Virus record (IMG/VR): IMGVR_UViG_3300033148_000307
Location: 1 to 21,986 of that record
From: a virus
Direction: 5' to 3' (one strand)
Length of the DNA stretch: 21,986 nucleotides
Shown here: positions 1 to 6,358 of the stretch, in pieces
Layout: each line of letters begins with the position of its first letter
Numbering within the stretch: position 1 is the first letter of the stretch
The notes under the pieces: generated by a model
What the model was told of the DNA's origin: nothing
What the model saw: only the letters and a program-made list of their open reading frames with translations
Database searches by the model: none
Program-made: the position numbers and the translations under genes

Positions 1-89
1 TATTTATTAAGAATAGAACTTTTAGAGTAAATAAAATAGATTACAAACCTCACGACTTAGCTACTGTCGAATTTATACTTATACCATAA
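1..89 (+). CDS. C-terminal end of a truncated phage protein (probably tail)
   Basis: The frame read from base 3 is open until a TAA at 87-89 and encodes 28 residues ending VEFILIP. The stop shares bases with the next start codon (TAATG), the coupling seen at many gene junctions here, which supports this being a real gene end. Its start is outside the window. Position just before a fibre-like and a tape-measure-like gene suggests a tail or tail-tip protein, but the fragment is too short to assign a family. Confidence 0.55.
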   Translation, partial: FIKNRTFRVNKIDYKPHDLATVEFILIP

Positions 90-946
90 TGTCAAAAATA
101 CCTACAATACCATTCGCTCCAGGATTTGATATAAAGCCAAAAGCTATCACTAATATTGGTACAGTTACTTTTACAGATGGTATTAACGAAAATATAGTAC
201 CTAATCAAAGACAATGTGAGAAGTATGGTTATACTTATGACCCTGCTACTAGGACTTGCTATGCTTTTAAATATACTCCAGGGCTAACTTCTAGCTTTAA
301 TAAGACTGATAGTATAATAAAAGGAGACCAAAATATTTTAGGTAGTTCTACATCTTCAGTAGTTTTAGGTCAAGCAAACTCAATAAGAAACAGTACAAGA
401 AATAATATAGTAACAGGAGAAGCTAATGTTATCGATAATGATATTATAAACTCGATAACTGTAGGAACTAGAGCTAATACAACAACTTCAGGTTCTATAA
501 CTTTAGGAGGCAATCAACTTTCAGATAATTTAGGAGAAAGACAAACTATTATATTGAGTTATGCAGGTACAACTACAAACTCATCTTGGCAAGCGTGTTC
601 TATAAATAATGAATCAGGAGTAAAATTTGTACTACCTAATAATGCTATTATATACTACCACGCTGATACAATAGGGGTAAGAACTGGAGGAAGTTCAGGG
701 AGTGGAAATCCTGGCGATTTTTTCTCGGCAGTAGAAAGGGGTGTTATGATTAATAAGAGTGGTACATCAAGCAATTCAAGAGAAAAAGATACTATAAAGA
801 CTTCAGGAACTGTAACAGGTTGGAGTGTAAGGTCTAGTAATGTAGATAATAGTTTGAGGTTTGAAGTAAAAGGAGCAACAAATATGACTCTACAATGGAA
901 TTTAAGTGTAACAATAACAATGATACAAACTAGCGTATCGTTATAA
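89..946 (+). CDS. Fibre-like virion protein with YadA-head-like repeats
   Basis: This 285-residue protein is probably a trimeric fibre or tip component. Residues about 77-141 contain short repeating strands with an aliphatic-x-x-G-x-x-N/A pattern (SVVLGQANSIRN, NIVTGEANVIDN, SITVGTRANTT, SITLGGNQ). This resembles the left-handed beta-roll repeats of YadA/Hia head domains and of some phage fibres. A Cys pair (Cys43, Cys57) lies just before the repeats. The rest is rich in Ser, Thr, Asn and Gly, as in extracellular beta proteins, and there is no signal peptide. The start overlaps the preceding stop as TAATG. The next gene, tape-measure-like, begins 10 bases downstream, consistent with a virion protein operon. 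The repeat pattern is visible; receptor binding is inference, and it could instead be a capsid decoration fibre. Confidence 0.55.
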   Translation: MSKIPTIPFAPGFDIKPKAITNIGTVTFTDGINENIVPNQRQCEKYGYTYDPATRTCYAFKYTPGLTSSFNKTDSIIKGDQNILGSSTSSVVLGQANSIRNSTRNNIVTGEANVIDNDIINSITVGTRANTTTSGSITLGGNQLSDNLGERQTIILSYAGTTTNSSWQACSINNESGVKFVLPNNAIIYYHADTIGVRTGGSSGSGNPGDFFSAVERGVMINKSGTSSNSREKDTIKTSGTVTGWSVRSSNVDNSLRFEVKGATNMTLQWNLSVTITMIQTSVSL

Positions 947-956
947 ATAATAAATT

Positions 957-2558
957 ATGGCAGGAAAAACGGAAACGGTAACGGTTAATGTAAAATCAAA
1001 TATAGGAGAAACTACAAAAGATGCGAGTGAGTTAGCAGGAGAATTTAAAATAATGGGGGTTTCTTTGAATGGGGTTTCAGCAGGTTTTAAAGCAGTAGGA
1101 ACATCAGCAAAAGCTTCATTTGCTACTATAAAAGCAGGTTTGATGAGTACAGGGATAGGAGCATTTATTATAGCGATAGGTTCTTTATTATCTTATTTTA
1201 CGAATACAAAAAGAGGAGCAGATAAACTGAGTCAAGGAATGGCAGGATTATCAGCAGGTTTTGATGTGTTAATAGATAGAGTGTCAATGTTTGGAGAAGG
1301 ATTGTCTATGATGTTTAATCCTATGACTATGAAGAAGGGAGCAAAGATGATGAAGGATGCTTTTAAAGATATTGGAACAGAAATTTCTGAAGATGTCAAA
1401 GCGATGACTGCTTTAGAAAAAAGGACTCAATCATTAAGAGATGCAGATATGGAGTTTATGGTTCAAAAAGCTGAAACTCGAAAAGAGATAGAGAAAGCTA
1501 GATTAATTGCCGAAGATGAAACAAAGTCAGCAGAAGAAAGACTTGATAATATCAAAAAAGCACTAGAACTAGAAGCACAAACTACCGAGAGAGAGTTAGA
1601 GTTAGCTAGAGAAAGAATGCAAATTCAATTAGAAGAAATGGCTGTAAGTGAAAATTCTGCTGCTGATGAAGAAAAGTTAGCTCAATTAAAAACAGAAATC
1701 ATTGAGAAAGAAACAGCTTCTATTAAAATGAGAAGAAGAGTAGTTACTGAGGTTAATGCTTTAGAGAATGAAATCCGAGCAGAAGAAAAAGCTAGAGCAA
1801 AAGAGAAAGAAGACGAAGAAAAAGAAGAAGCTGATAGATTAGCGAAAAAGAAAGAAGAGGAACAATTAGCAAAAGAAGAAAGAGAGGAACAATTAGCAGG
1901 AGAAGCTGAAAAACTTAAAGAATTAAGAGACGAGAATTTCTTAGCTGAAATAGATGATATACAAAAAAGGGCAGAAGAACGATTAAGGCTTGAATATGAA
2001 GCTCAGTTAAAAGAAATAGAAGATTACGAAAACTTCTTAGACATTAAAAAAGAACTAGATGAAAAGTATGCTAGAGATAAGAAAGCTTTAAGTAAAAAAG
2101 AAGACTCTTGGTCTGAGATGTCAAGTAAACAAAGACTAAAAACTGCTTCGAGTACGGCAGGAAATTTAGCGACTATATTTGGTGAAGAATCAAAAGCAGG
2201 TAAAGCTTTTGCAATTACACAGGCTACAATCGATACTTTTGCTTCAGCAAACTCTGCTTATAAGTCTATGGCCGGAATACCTGTTGTAGGACCTACTTTG
2301 GGTGGAATAGCGGCGGCTGCGGCAGTTGCTGCAGGACTTAAAAATGTACAAGCTATCAAAAGTGGAGGTGGTGGAGGAGGAGGAGGAGGAAGTCCTCGAG
2401 GTTCAGCAGCACAAATGCCTGCACCTCAAATGATGTCAGGAGAATTTGACTTAACAGGAGGTATTGAGCCAGAACCTGTAAAAGCGTTTGTAGTAACTGA
2501 CGAAATGAGTAATAGTCAGAATCAATTAGCTAACATTAGAAGAAGAGCTACAATTTAA
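957..2558 (+). CDS. Tape-measure-like tail protein (short)
   Basis: At 533 residues this is the longest tail candidate. The order of regions is: an N-terminal stretch; a hydrophobic segment near residues 61-82 (GLMSTGIGAFIIAIGSLLSY); a very long Glu/Lys/Ala-rich coiled coil from about 140 to 375; a C-terminal hydrophobic Ala/Gly segment (SMAGIPVVGPTLGGIAAAAA) that is common at the end of Bacteroidetes phage tape measures; and a nine-glycine run encoded at about 2365-2391. Tape measures set tail length and are ejected with the DNA. At roughly 0.15 nm per residue it would span about 80 nm, a modest siphovirus tail (inference). The family normally has far longer members, so an internal virion protein of a short-tailed phage is the alternative. 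The TAA stop abuts a repeated control element. Confidence 0.6.
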   Translation: MAGKTETVTVNVKSNIGETTKDASELAGEFKIMGVSLNGVSAGFKAVGTSAKASFATIKAGLMSTGIGAFIIAIGSLLSYFTNTKRGADKLSQGMAGLSAGFDVLIDRVSMFGEGLSMMFNPMTMKKGAKMMKDAFKDIGTEISEDVKAMTALEKRTQSLRDADMEFMVQKAETRKEIEKARLIAEDETKSAEERLDNIKKALELEAQTTERELELARERMQIQLEEMAVSENSAADEEKLAQLKTEIIEKETASIKMRRRVVTEVNALENEIRAEEKARAKEKEDEEKEEADRLAKKKEEEQLAKEEREEQLAGEAEKLKELRDENFLAEIDDIQKRAEERLRLEYEAQLKEIEDYENFLDIKKELDEKYARDKKALSKKEDSWSEMSSKQRLKTASSTAGNLATIFGEESKAGKAFAITQATIDTFASANSAYKSMAGIPVVGPTLGGIAAAAAVAAGLKNVQAIKSGGGGGGGGGSPRGSAAQMPAPQMMSGEFDLTGGIEPEPVKAFVVTDEMSNSQNQLANIRRRATI

Positions 2559-2593
2559 AAATCAAATAAAAATTAATTAAATACATTATATAA
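2558..2593 (+). repeat. Control-element repeat, copy 1 (36 nt)
   Basis: This stretch matches 3298-3333 at 34 of 36 positions. Its 3' part is ATACATTATATAA and touches the ATG at 2595 with one base between. The same core recurs upstream of genes at 3345, 5805, 18033 and 21251. It probably acts in transcription or translation start of the protease gene. Confidence 0.6.
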
Positions 2594-2594
2594 T

Positions 2595-3320
2595 ATGCCT
2601 TGCGAAGAATGTAAAAACGGAAATGTAAAATGGGGAAAAACAGGAAGCTGTGAGTATGACTCAATTGCTGAATGTGAAGCAGCCAACAAAGACTATTACG
2701 AAGAAATCAAGCCAACAAAAATTGTTGAGCTTGTAATAGCAGATGATAATGAAGAACTTGCAATTGATGCAATTAGTTTAGTTGCTAGTCCTGCAATAGA
2801 ACAAGATATGGTTTACTTTGGTAAAGAAAAGAATAATCTAACTTTAGCAAAAGTAGATGAAGATAAAAAAATGCTTGTTTCTCCCGCATTAATTCCTAAT
2901 AAGCAAATTTTCAGATATGACCCAAATACTGATTCAGAATATTATGTCTATTTTAGTCCTGAAACGGTGCGTAAAGCGTCAGAACTTTATTTGAAACACA
3001 ACAACCATCATAAAGCAACTTATGAGCATCAGGATAGAGTAAGCGGAGTTTTAACTGTTGAGTCTTGGATAAAAGAAGGAGACCAAGATAAATCTAAATT
3101 ATATGGCTATGATTTACCAAATGGAACTTGGTTTGTAAAAATGAAAATTAACAATGAAGAATTATGGTCTAAGATTAAAGATGGAGAACTTCGTGGTTTA
3201 AGTATAGAAGGTTATTTTACTGATAAGATGGAAAAAATGTCAGAAAGAACTCCTACAAATGAAGAAATATTAAAAGCTCTTAACGAAATAATAAAGGAAA
3301 ATCAAACAAAAATTAATTAA
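2595..3320 (+). CDS. Prohead maturation protease, XkdF-like (Peptidase_S78_2 type)
   Basis: The 241-residue protein matches the XkdF-like serine protease family, which cleaves scaffold and capsid during head maturation. The core starts with the characteristic SLVASPAIEQDM (61-72). The probable catalytic residues are His145 in TYEHQDRVSG and Ser203 in RGLSIEGYF, in the order and spacing expected. The first 30 residues form a separate Cys-rich piece with CEEC, GSCEYDSIAEC and a WGKTG turn, which could bind zinc or form a small fold; similar N-termini occur in Bacteroidetes phage proteases. It lies between tape-measure and scaffold genes, the usual neighbourhood for a head protease. The start is the only sensible ATG and lies directly after the repeated control element. 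The last codons and stop lie inside the second copy of that element. Confidence 0.75.
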   Translation: MPCEECKNGNVKWGKTGSCEYDSIAECEAANKDYYEEIKPTKIVELVIADDNEELAIDAISLVASPAIEQDMVYFGKEKNNLTLAKVDEDKKMLVSPALIPNKQIFRYDPNTDSEYYVYFSPETVRKASELYLKHNNHHKATYEHQDRVSGVLTVESWIKEGDQDKSKLYGYDLPNGTWFVKMKINNEELWSKIKDGELRGLSIEGYFTDKMEKMSERTPTNEEILKALNEIIKENQTKIN

Positions 3321-3333
3321 TTACATTATATAA
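3298..3333 (+). repeat. Control-element repeat, copy 2 (36 nt)
   Basis: This copy differs from 2558-2593 at two positions. It overlaps the last codons of the protease gene, including its stop at 3318-3320, and ends TTACATTATATAA eleven bases before the scaffold ATG at 3345. Its conservation inside coding sequence, where the other copy is non-coding, argues that the DNA or RNA itself is selected or was recently duplicated. Confidence 0.6.
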
Positions 3334-3344
3334 AAAAAGAACTT

Positions 3345-4064
3345 ATGGATATCAAAGAACAAATATTAGTAGCTCTTGGCTTAAATAAAGCTGAGGAAGA
3401 AATTGCTTTAGCTTGGCAGTCAAAAGGCGAAGATGGTACAATTTATGTATCTACAGCCGAAGAATTAGAAGCAGGAGTCGATATTTCCGTTTTAACGGAA
3501 GATGGTACAACAATACTTTTACCAGTTGGCACTTATAAAACTGATACTGGAATTAGTTTCCGTGTGGAAGAAGAAGGGATAGTTTCTGAAGTTATAGAAT
3601 CCGAAACGGAAGAAGAAATTGAAGCATCAGAAGAATTATCTGAAGAAGTTAAAGAAACTGAATTAGCTGAAGAAGATGAAGAAGATTATGATAAAGAAGA
3701 TTATGATGAAGAAGCAGATGTAGCAGATTGGCGTGGAATGGAAAAGAGAATTGAAAATCTAGAAATTGCAGTAGCTAAATTAAAAGAATCTAAAATTGGT
3801 GGAGATGATGAAGTAGAAGAAATGTCAGAAGAAACTGAAGAAGCTTCTACAAATCCGAAATCAATAAAAACAACAGAAACAATTGAATTTTCAGTAGAAG
3901 AATTAAAAGCTGAAAACGAAAAACTAAAGGCAGAGTTATCAGCACAACCTGCTGAAGCTCCATTGAACACTAACAAATTTAGTGAAGATAGAAAACCTTT
4001 AAGCAAAAGAGAAATATCTAAATTTACAAAACAAGAAAGGTATTTATACGAATTATATAAATAA
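3345..4064 (+). CDS. Acidic capsid scaffold/assembly protein
   Basis: The 239-residue protein lies between the protease and the major capsid gene, the standard scaffold position. It begins with a small domain (1-75) and continues into an extremely Glu/Asp-rich stretch (75-125) and a short coiled coil (RIENLEIAVAKLKES, about 135-149). A second charged helix follows (SVEELKAENEKLKAELSA), and the tail is basic (KREISKFTKQERYLYELYK). An acidic helical middle and a basic C-terminal helix fit scaffolds that bind the capsid protein through the C-terminus and are then cut away. Sequence similarity among scaffolds is poor, so the call rests on composition and position. The acidic middle also causes a long spurious open frame on the other strand. 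Confidence 0.65.
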   Translation: MDIKEQILVALGLNKAEEEIALAWQSKGEDGTIYVSTAEELEAGVDISVLTEDGTTILLPVGTYKTDTGISFRVEEEGIVSEVIESETEEEIEASEELSEEVKETELAEEDEEDYDKEDYDEEADVADWRGMEKRIENLEIAVAKLKESKIGGDDEVEEMSEETEEASTNPKSIKTTETIEFSVEELKAENEKLKAELSAQPAEAPLNTNKFSEDRKPLSKREISKFTKQERYLYELYK

Positions 4065-4093
4065 AAATATTAACAAATAAAAATAATTAAAAA

Positions 4094-4999
4094 ATGGCAT
4101 TATCAACAACAAGTAATTATGCAGGGAAAGCAGCAGGATTCTACATCTCGGCTGCACTTCGTCAAGCTAACTCTATAGAGTTTTTGACAATGATAGAAAA
4201 TATCAAGTATAAGAGTAACATTCAAAAAATGGCAGGAGCAAGTATGGTTAAAGACGCTTCGTGTGACTTTTCTGAAGCAGGAACATTAACAATGACTGAA
4301 GCAGTTCTTACTCCAAAAAATTTACAAATCAATACAGACCTTTGTAAGTCTACATTACTAGACTCTTGGGAAGCAGCACAAATGAGAGCAGGAGCAGGCG
4401 CTCCACCTCCAGCATCTTTTGATGACTATGTAATTTCTTACTTAGGTGAGATTATTGCAAACGCAACAGAACAATCTATATGGACAGGTAACGACGCAAC
4501 AGCAGGAGAGTTCACTGGTTTTGTAGGTGGTGGTGTTGGACATTTAGTATTAGACGGAACAGTTATTGATGTAGCTAAAACAGGTGCAACTTTTGACGCA
4601 GGTAATATTATAACAAACTTAACAGATACTGTTGCAGCAGTACCAACAGCAGTATATACTAAAGAAGACTTACATATATATATGTCTCCTAAGTCTTACA
4701 GATTATACATCGCGGCGATATCTACTTTAGGGTATGTAAACGCTTACTCTATGAATGGCGACTACGACGCAGTATTTGAAGGAATAAAATTAGCTGTTTG
4801 TAACGGAATGAAAGATAATGTATTAGTTGCAGCAGAAAGGTCAAATCTTTTCTTTGGAACTGATTTACTTTCAGACCAAACAAGAATCCAAATGTTAGAT
4901 ATGGCTAACTTAGATGGTTCAGATAATATGAGAGTTGTAGCAAGATATTCAGGAGGTACGCAAGTAGGTATTGGAGCTGATGTTGTCTTAACTTCGTAA
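4094..4999 (+). CDS. Major capsid protein (HK97-fold type)
   Basis: The 301-residue protein follows protease and scaffold genes and has the length and feel of a small HK97-type capsid protein. It starts with an N-terminal helix region (YISAALRQANSIEFLTMIEN), then a long extended region with CDFSEAGTLTMTEAVLTPK that could form the E-loop, and a Gly/Ala-rich centre with GGGVG. The C-terminal domain contains YMSPKSYRLYIAAI and a final VARYSGGTQVGIGADVV strand. Codon choice is less AT-biased than in neighbouring genes (many GCA, GCG and GAC codons), consistent with high expression. A strong hairpin follows the stop at 5015-5040 and may stabilise or partly terminate its message. The fold is inferred from context and sequence character. 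Confidence 0.75.
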   Translation: MALSTTSNYAGKAAGFYISAALRQANSIEFLTMIENIKYKSNIQKMAGASMVKDASCDFSEAGTLTMTEAVLTPKNLQINTDLCKSTLLDSWEAAQMRAGAGAPPPASFDDYVISYLGEIIANATEQSIWTGNDATAGEFTGFVGGGVGHLVLDGTVIDVAKTGATFDAGNIITNLTDTVAAVPTAVYTKEDLHIYMSPKSYRLYIAAISTLGYVNAYSMNGDYDAVFEGIKLAVCNGMKDNVLVAAERSNLFFGTDLLSDQTRIQMLDMANLDGSDNMRVVARYSGGTQVGIGADVVLTS

Positions 5000-5014
5000 T
5001 AAATAATTAAATGA

Positions 5015-5040
5015 AAGCAGGGGTGTAAAAACCTCTGCTT
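5015..5040 (+). terminator. Hairpin after the capsid gene (possible weak terminator)
   Basis: AAGCAGGGGT (5015-5024) pairs with ACCTCTGCTT (5031-5040), ten base pairs with one G-T wobble and a six-base loop (GTAAAA). It lies 15 bases after the capsid stop and 25 before the next ATG. There is no real T-tract, only TTCCTTAACCTT, so it may protect the 3' end of a capsid message or allow read-through rather than terminate fully. Confidence 0.5.
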
Positions 5041-5065
5041 CCTTAACCTTAAAAAAAATAAAATT

Positions 5066-5653
5066 ATGGCGTGTACAGCACTTAGCAAGGGAAGGGGTCT
5101 TGATTGTAATAGAATATCAGGAGGTATTAAATTTGTTTATTTTTCAGTATTTGATGATTTCGCAAGAGCCGATTGGGCTTATGATTCAGCTAATCCTTTA
5201 GAAATTGATACAATAAACTTTCAAACATCTACGATATATAGATATACAATGCCTCTTGGTGTTGCAAGTCTTACAGATACAATTACAGGTTCCCGAGAAA
5301 ATGGAACGATTTTTTATACTCCAACAGTAAATATTATATTAAACCGATTGACCAAAGAAGACCAAAATCAGATTAAGCTTTTAGCTGCGACAAAACTAAG
5401 AATTTTTGTTCAGCTTAATGCTACTCATACTGCTACAGGTAATGATGTAATAGTATGTATGGGAATGATAAACGGAATGGAATTAAATGCAGGAACTATG
5501 GACTCTGGCGCAGGATTCGGGGATAGGAACGGATATACTTTGACCTTTGACGGTTTAGAGCCTGAGCCTTTCGCTATGTTAGAAGATGTAGCAGCAGGAA
5601 ATGCTCCTTTTTCTAATGCAGGAATTTCAGGACTTACAATAGATAGTAACTAA
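5066..5653 (+). CDS. Structural protein, probable tail tube
   Basis: This 195-residue protein belongs to a group I recognise from Bacteroidetes phages by its start (MACTALSKGRGLDCNRISGG) and by the block TGSRENGTIFYTPTVNIIL followed by LTKEDQNQIKLLA. Late in the protein GMINGMELNAGTMDSGAG and YTLTFDGLEPEPF give strand-rich segments. Alternating beta strands, a helix in the middle and a length near 200 residues fit a tail tube (major tail) protein. The position straight after the capsid gene fits an abundant virion protein. A strong terminator lies about 90 bases downstream. Head decoration or minor structural protein is the alternative. The tube assignment is inference. Confidence 0.5.
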   Translation: MACTALSKGRGLDCNRISGGIKFVYFSVFDDFARADWAYDSANPLEIDTINFQTSTIYRYTMPLGVASLTDTITGSRENGTIFYTPTVNIILNRLTKEDQNQIKLLAATKLRIFVQLNATHTATGNDVIVCMGMINGMELNAGTMDSGAGFGDRNGYTLTFDGLEPEPFAMLEDVAAGNAPFSNAGISGLTIDSN

Positions 5654-5680
5654 ACAATACAATTTGTAGTCTTTATATAG

Positions 5681-5737
5681 CTTGATGAAGGTGGTATGGT
5701 TAGACCATATATAGATTCGTCTAGCGTTCATCATAAG
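5681..5737 (+). ncRNA. Compact three-way-junction RNA element (candidate)
   Basis: Between two genes the sequence folds by eye into three helices. The closing stem is GATGAA (5684-5689) with TTCATC (5727-5732), extendable by CTT/AAG (5681-5683 with 5735-5737) across a two-base bulge. Hairpin two is TATGGT-TAG-ACCATA (5695-5709). Hairpin three is TAGA-TTCG-TCTA (5712-5723), with a UUCG tetraloop. The junction strands are GGTGG, TA and GCG. A UUCG-capped terminator follows within three bases. It may be a structured 3' end, a small RNA or a regulatory element. It is not a tRNA, and the hammerhead core is incomplete. Confidence 0.4.
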
Positions 5738-5739
5738 AA

Positions 5740-5765
5740 AGGGTAGCTTCGGCTACTCTTTTTTT
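5740..5765 (+). terminator. Rho-independent terminator with UUCG loop
   Basis: AGGGTAGC (5740-5747), loop TTCG (5748-5751) and GCTACTCT (5752-5759) form an eight-pair stem with one G-U wobble, followed by a run of seven T (5759-5765). It ends the capsid/tail-tube transcript, and the next gene has its own upstream element at 5791. Confidence 0.85.
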
Positions 5766-5790
5766 ATATAAGCAAATAAATATAGAGTTT

Positions 5791-5803
5791 TTACATTATA
5801 TAA
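5791..5803 (+). promoter_or_regulatory. TTACATTATATAA control element, third copy
   Basis: TTACATTATATAA is identical to the core at 3321-3333 and lies one base before the ATG at 5805, directly after a strong terminator. A new start signal is needed here, which supports a promoter or leaderless-start role. Confidence 0.5.
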
Positions 5804-5804
5804 T

Positions 5805-6350
5805 ATGATACAAGCTAAAACCAAGTCTCCAATACTTTCAAGTACAGATGGATATGTTGTAACCGAAGATAATAGAATTTATAACTATTATGCTTCTCCT
5901 GCTTCAGCTAGCTTAATAGGAAAACTTGTACCAACATCACAAATTAGACATTTGTTTAAGTTTACAAATGAAATGGATAAGTCAATTCAATATGCTTATA
6001 ATAGAGACGGCTCAGCAGGAATTACTGATAGATATACAAGTATTAGCTTTTTATATGAAGCTACTTTAGATGCTAATAGTGTTTATCTTGGAGAAACAAG
6101 CTTTAAAATGGCAGGGAGTTATACTTATGAAGTCTATGAAGTAGCCTGGAATGGTACTGTAAGTGTTGCTGTAAATAAAGCTCCTATAACTGAAACTCAA
6201 GTCCTAGAACCTGCTGATGATGTCGGTGTAGTTATGGGGCTTTGTACTAAAGGAACAATGTATGTATCAGACAAAGATGGTACTGCACAAGTTCAATATA
6301 CGCAACATCCTGAACCAAGTGGTACTAACTACATATATTACGGACAATAA
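5805..6350 (+). CDS. Unknown structural protein before the portal
   Basis: I do not recognise a named family in this 181-residue protein. It is strand-rich with many Tyr, Ser and Thr residues, contains a probable beta domain in the middle (SISFLYEATLDANSVYLGET), and ends with EPSGTNYIYYGQ. It has no signal peptide or membrane segment. It lies between the tail-tube-like gene and the portal, eight bases before the portal start, and is the first gene after a terminator with its own control element. A head decoration, fibre-anchor or tail protein is plausible. Position supports a virion role; function is unknown. Confidence 0.6.
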   Translation: MIQAKTKSPILSSTDGYVVTEDNRIYNYYASPASASLIGKLVPTSQIRHLFKFTNEMDKSIQYAYNRDGSAGITDRYTSISFLYEATLDANSVYLGETSFKMAGSYTYEVYEVAWNGTVSVAVNKAPITETQVLEPADDVGVVMGLCTKGTMYVSDKDGTAQVQYTQHPEPSGTNYIYYGQ

Positions 6351-6358
6351 AATAAATT

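Noticed and set aside
2558-3333. CRISPR-like direct repeats
   Set aside because: Only two 36-nt copies 700 bases apart, each before a gene, with no spacer array or cas genes; a regulatory duplicate fits better.
3701-4006. 101-codon open frame on the minus strand
   Set aside because: It is antisense to the acidic scaffold; GAA/GAT-rich coding suppresses stops on the opposite strand.
4762-5088. 108-codon open frame on the minus strand across the capsid end
   Set aside because: It runs over the capsid gene and the 5015-5040 hairpin with no signal of selection or family.
5681-5737. tRNA or hammerhead ribozyme
   Set aside because: No anticodon or T arm fits, and although a CUUGAUGAAG segment recalls CUGAUGA, the GAAA strand and cleavage triplet of the hammerhead are not in place.
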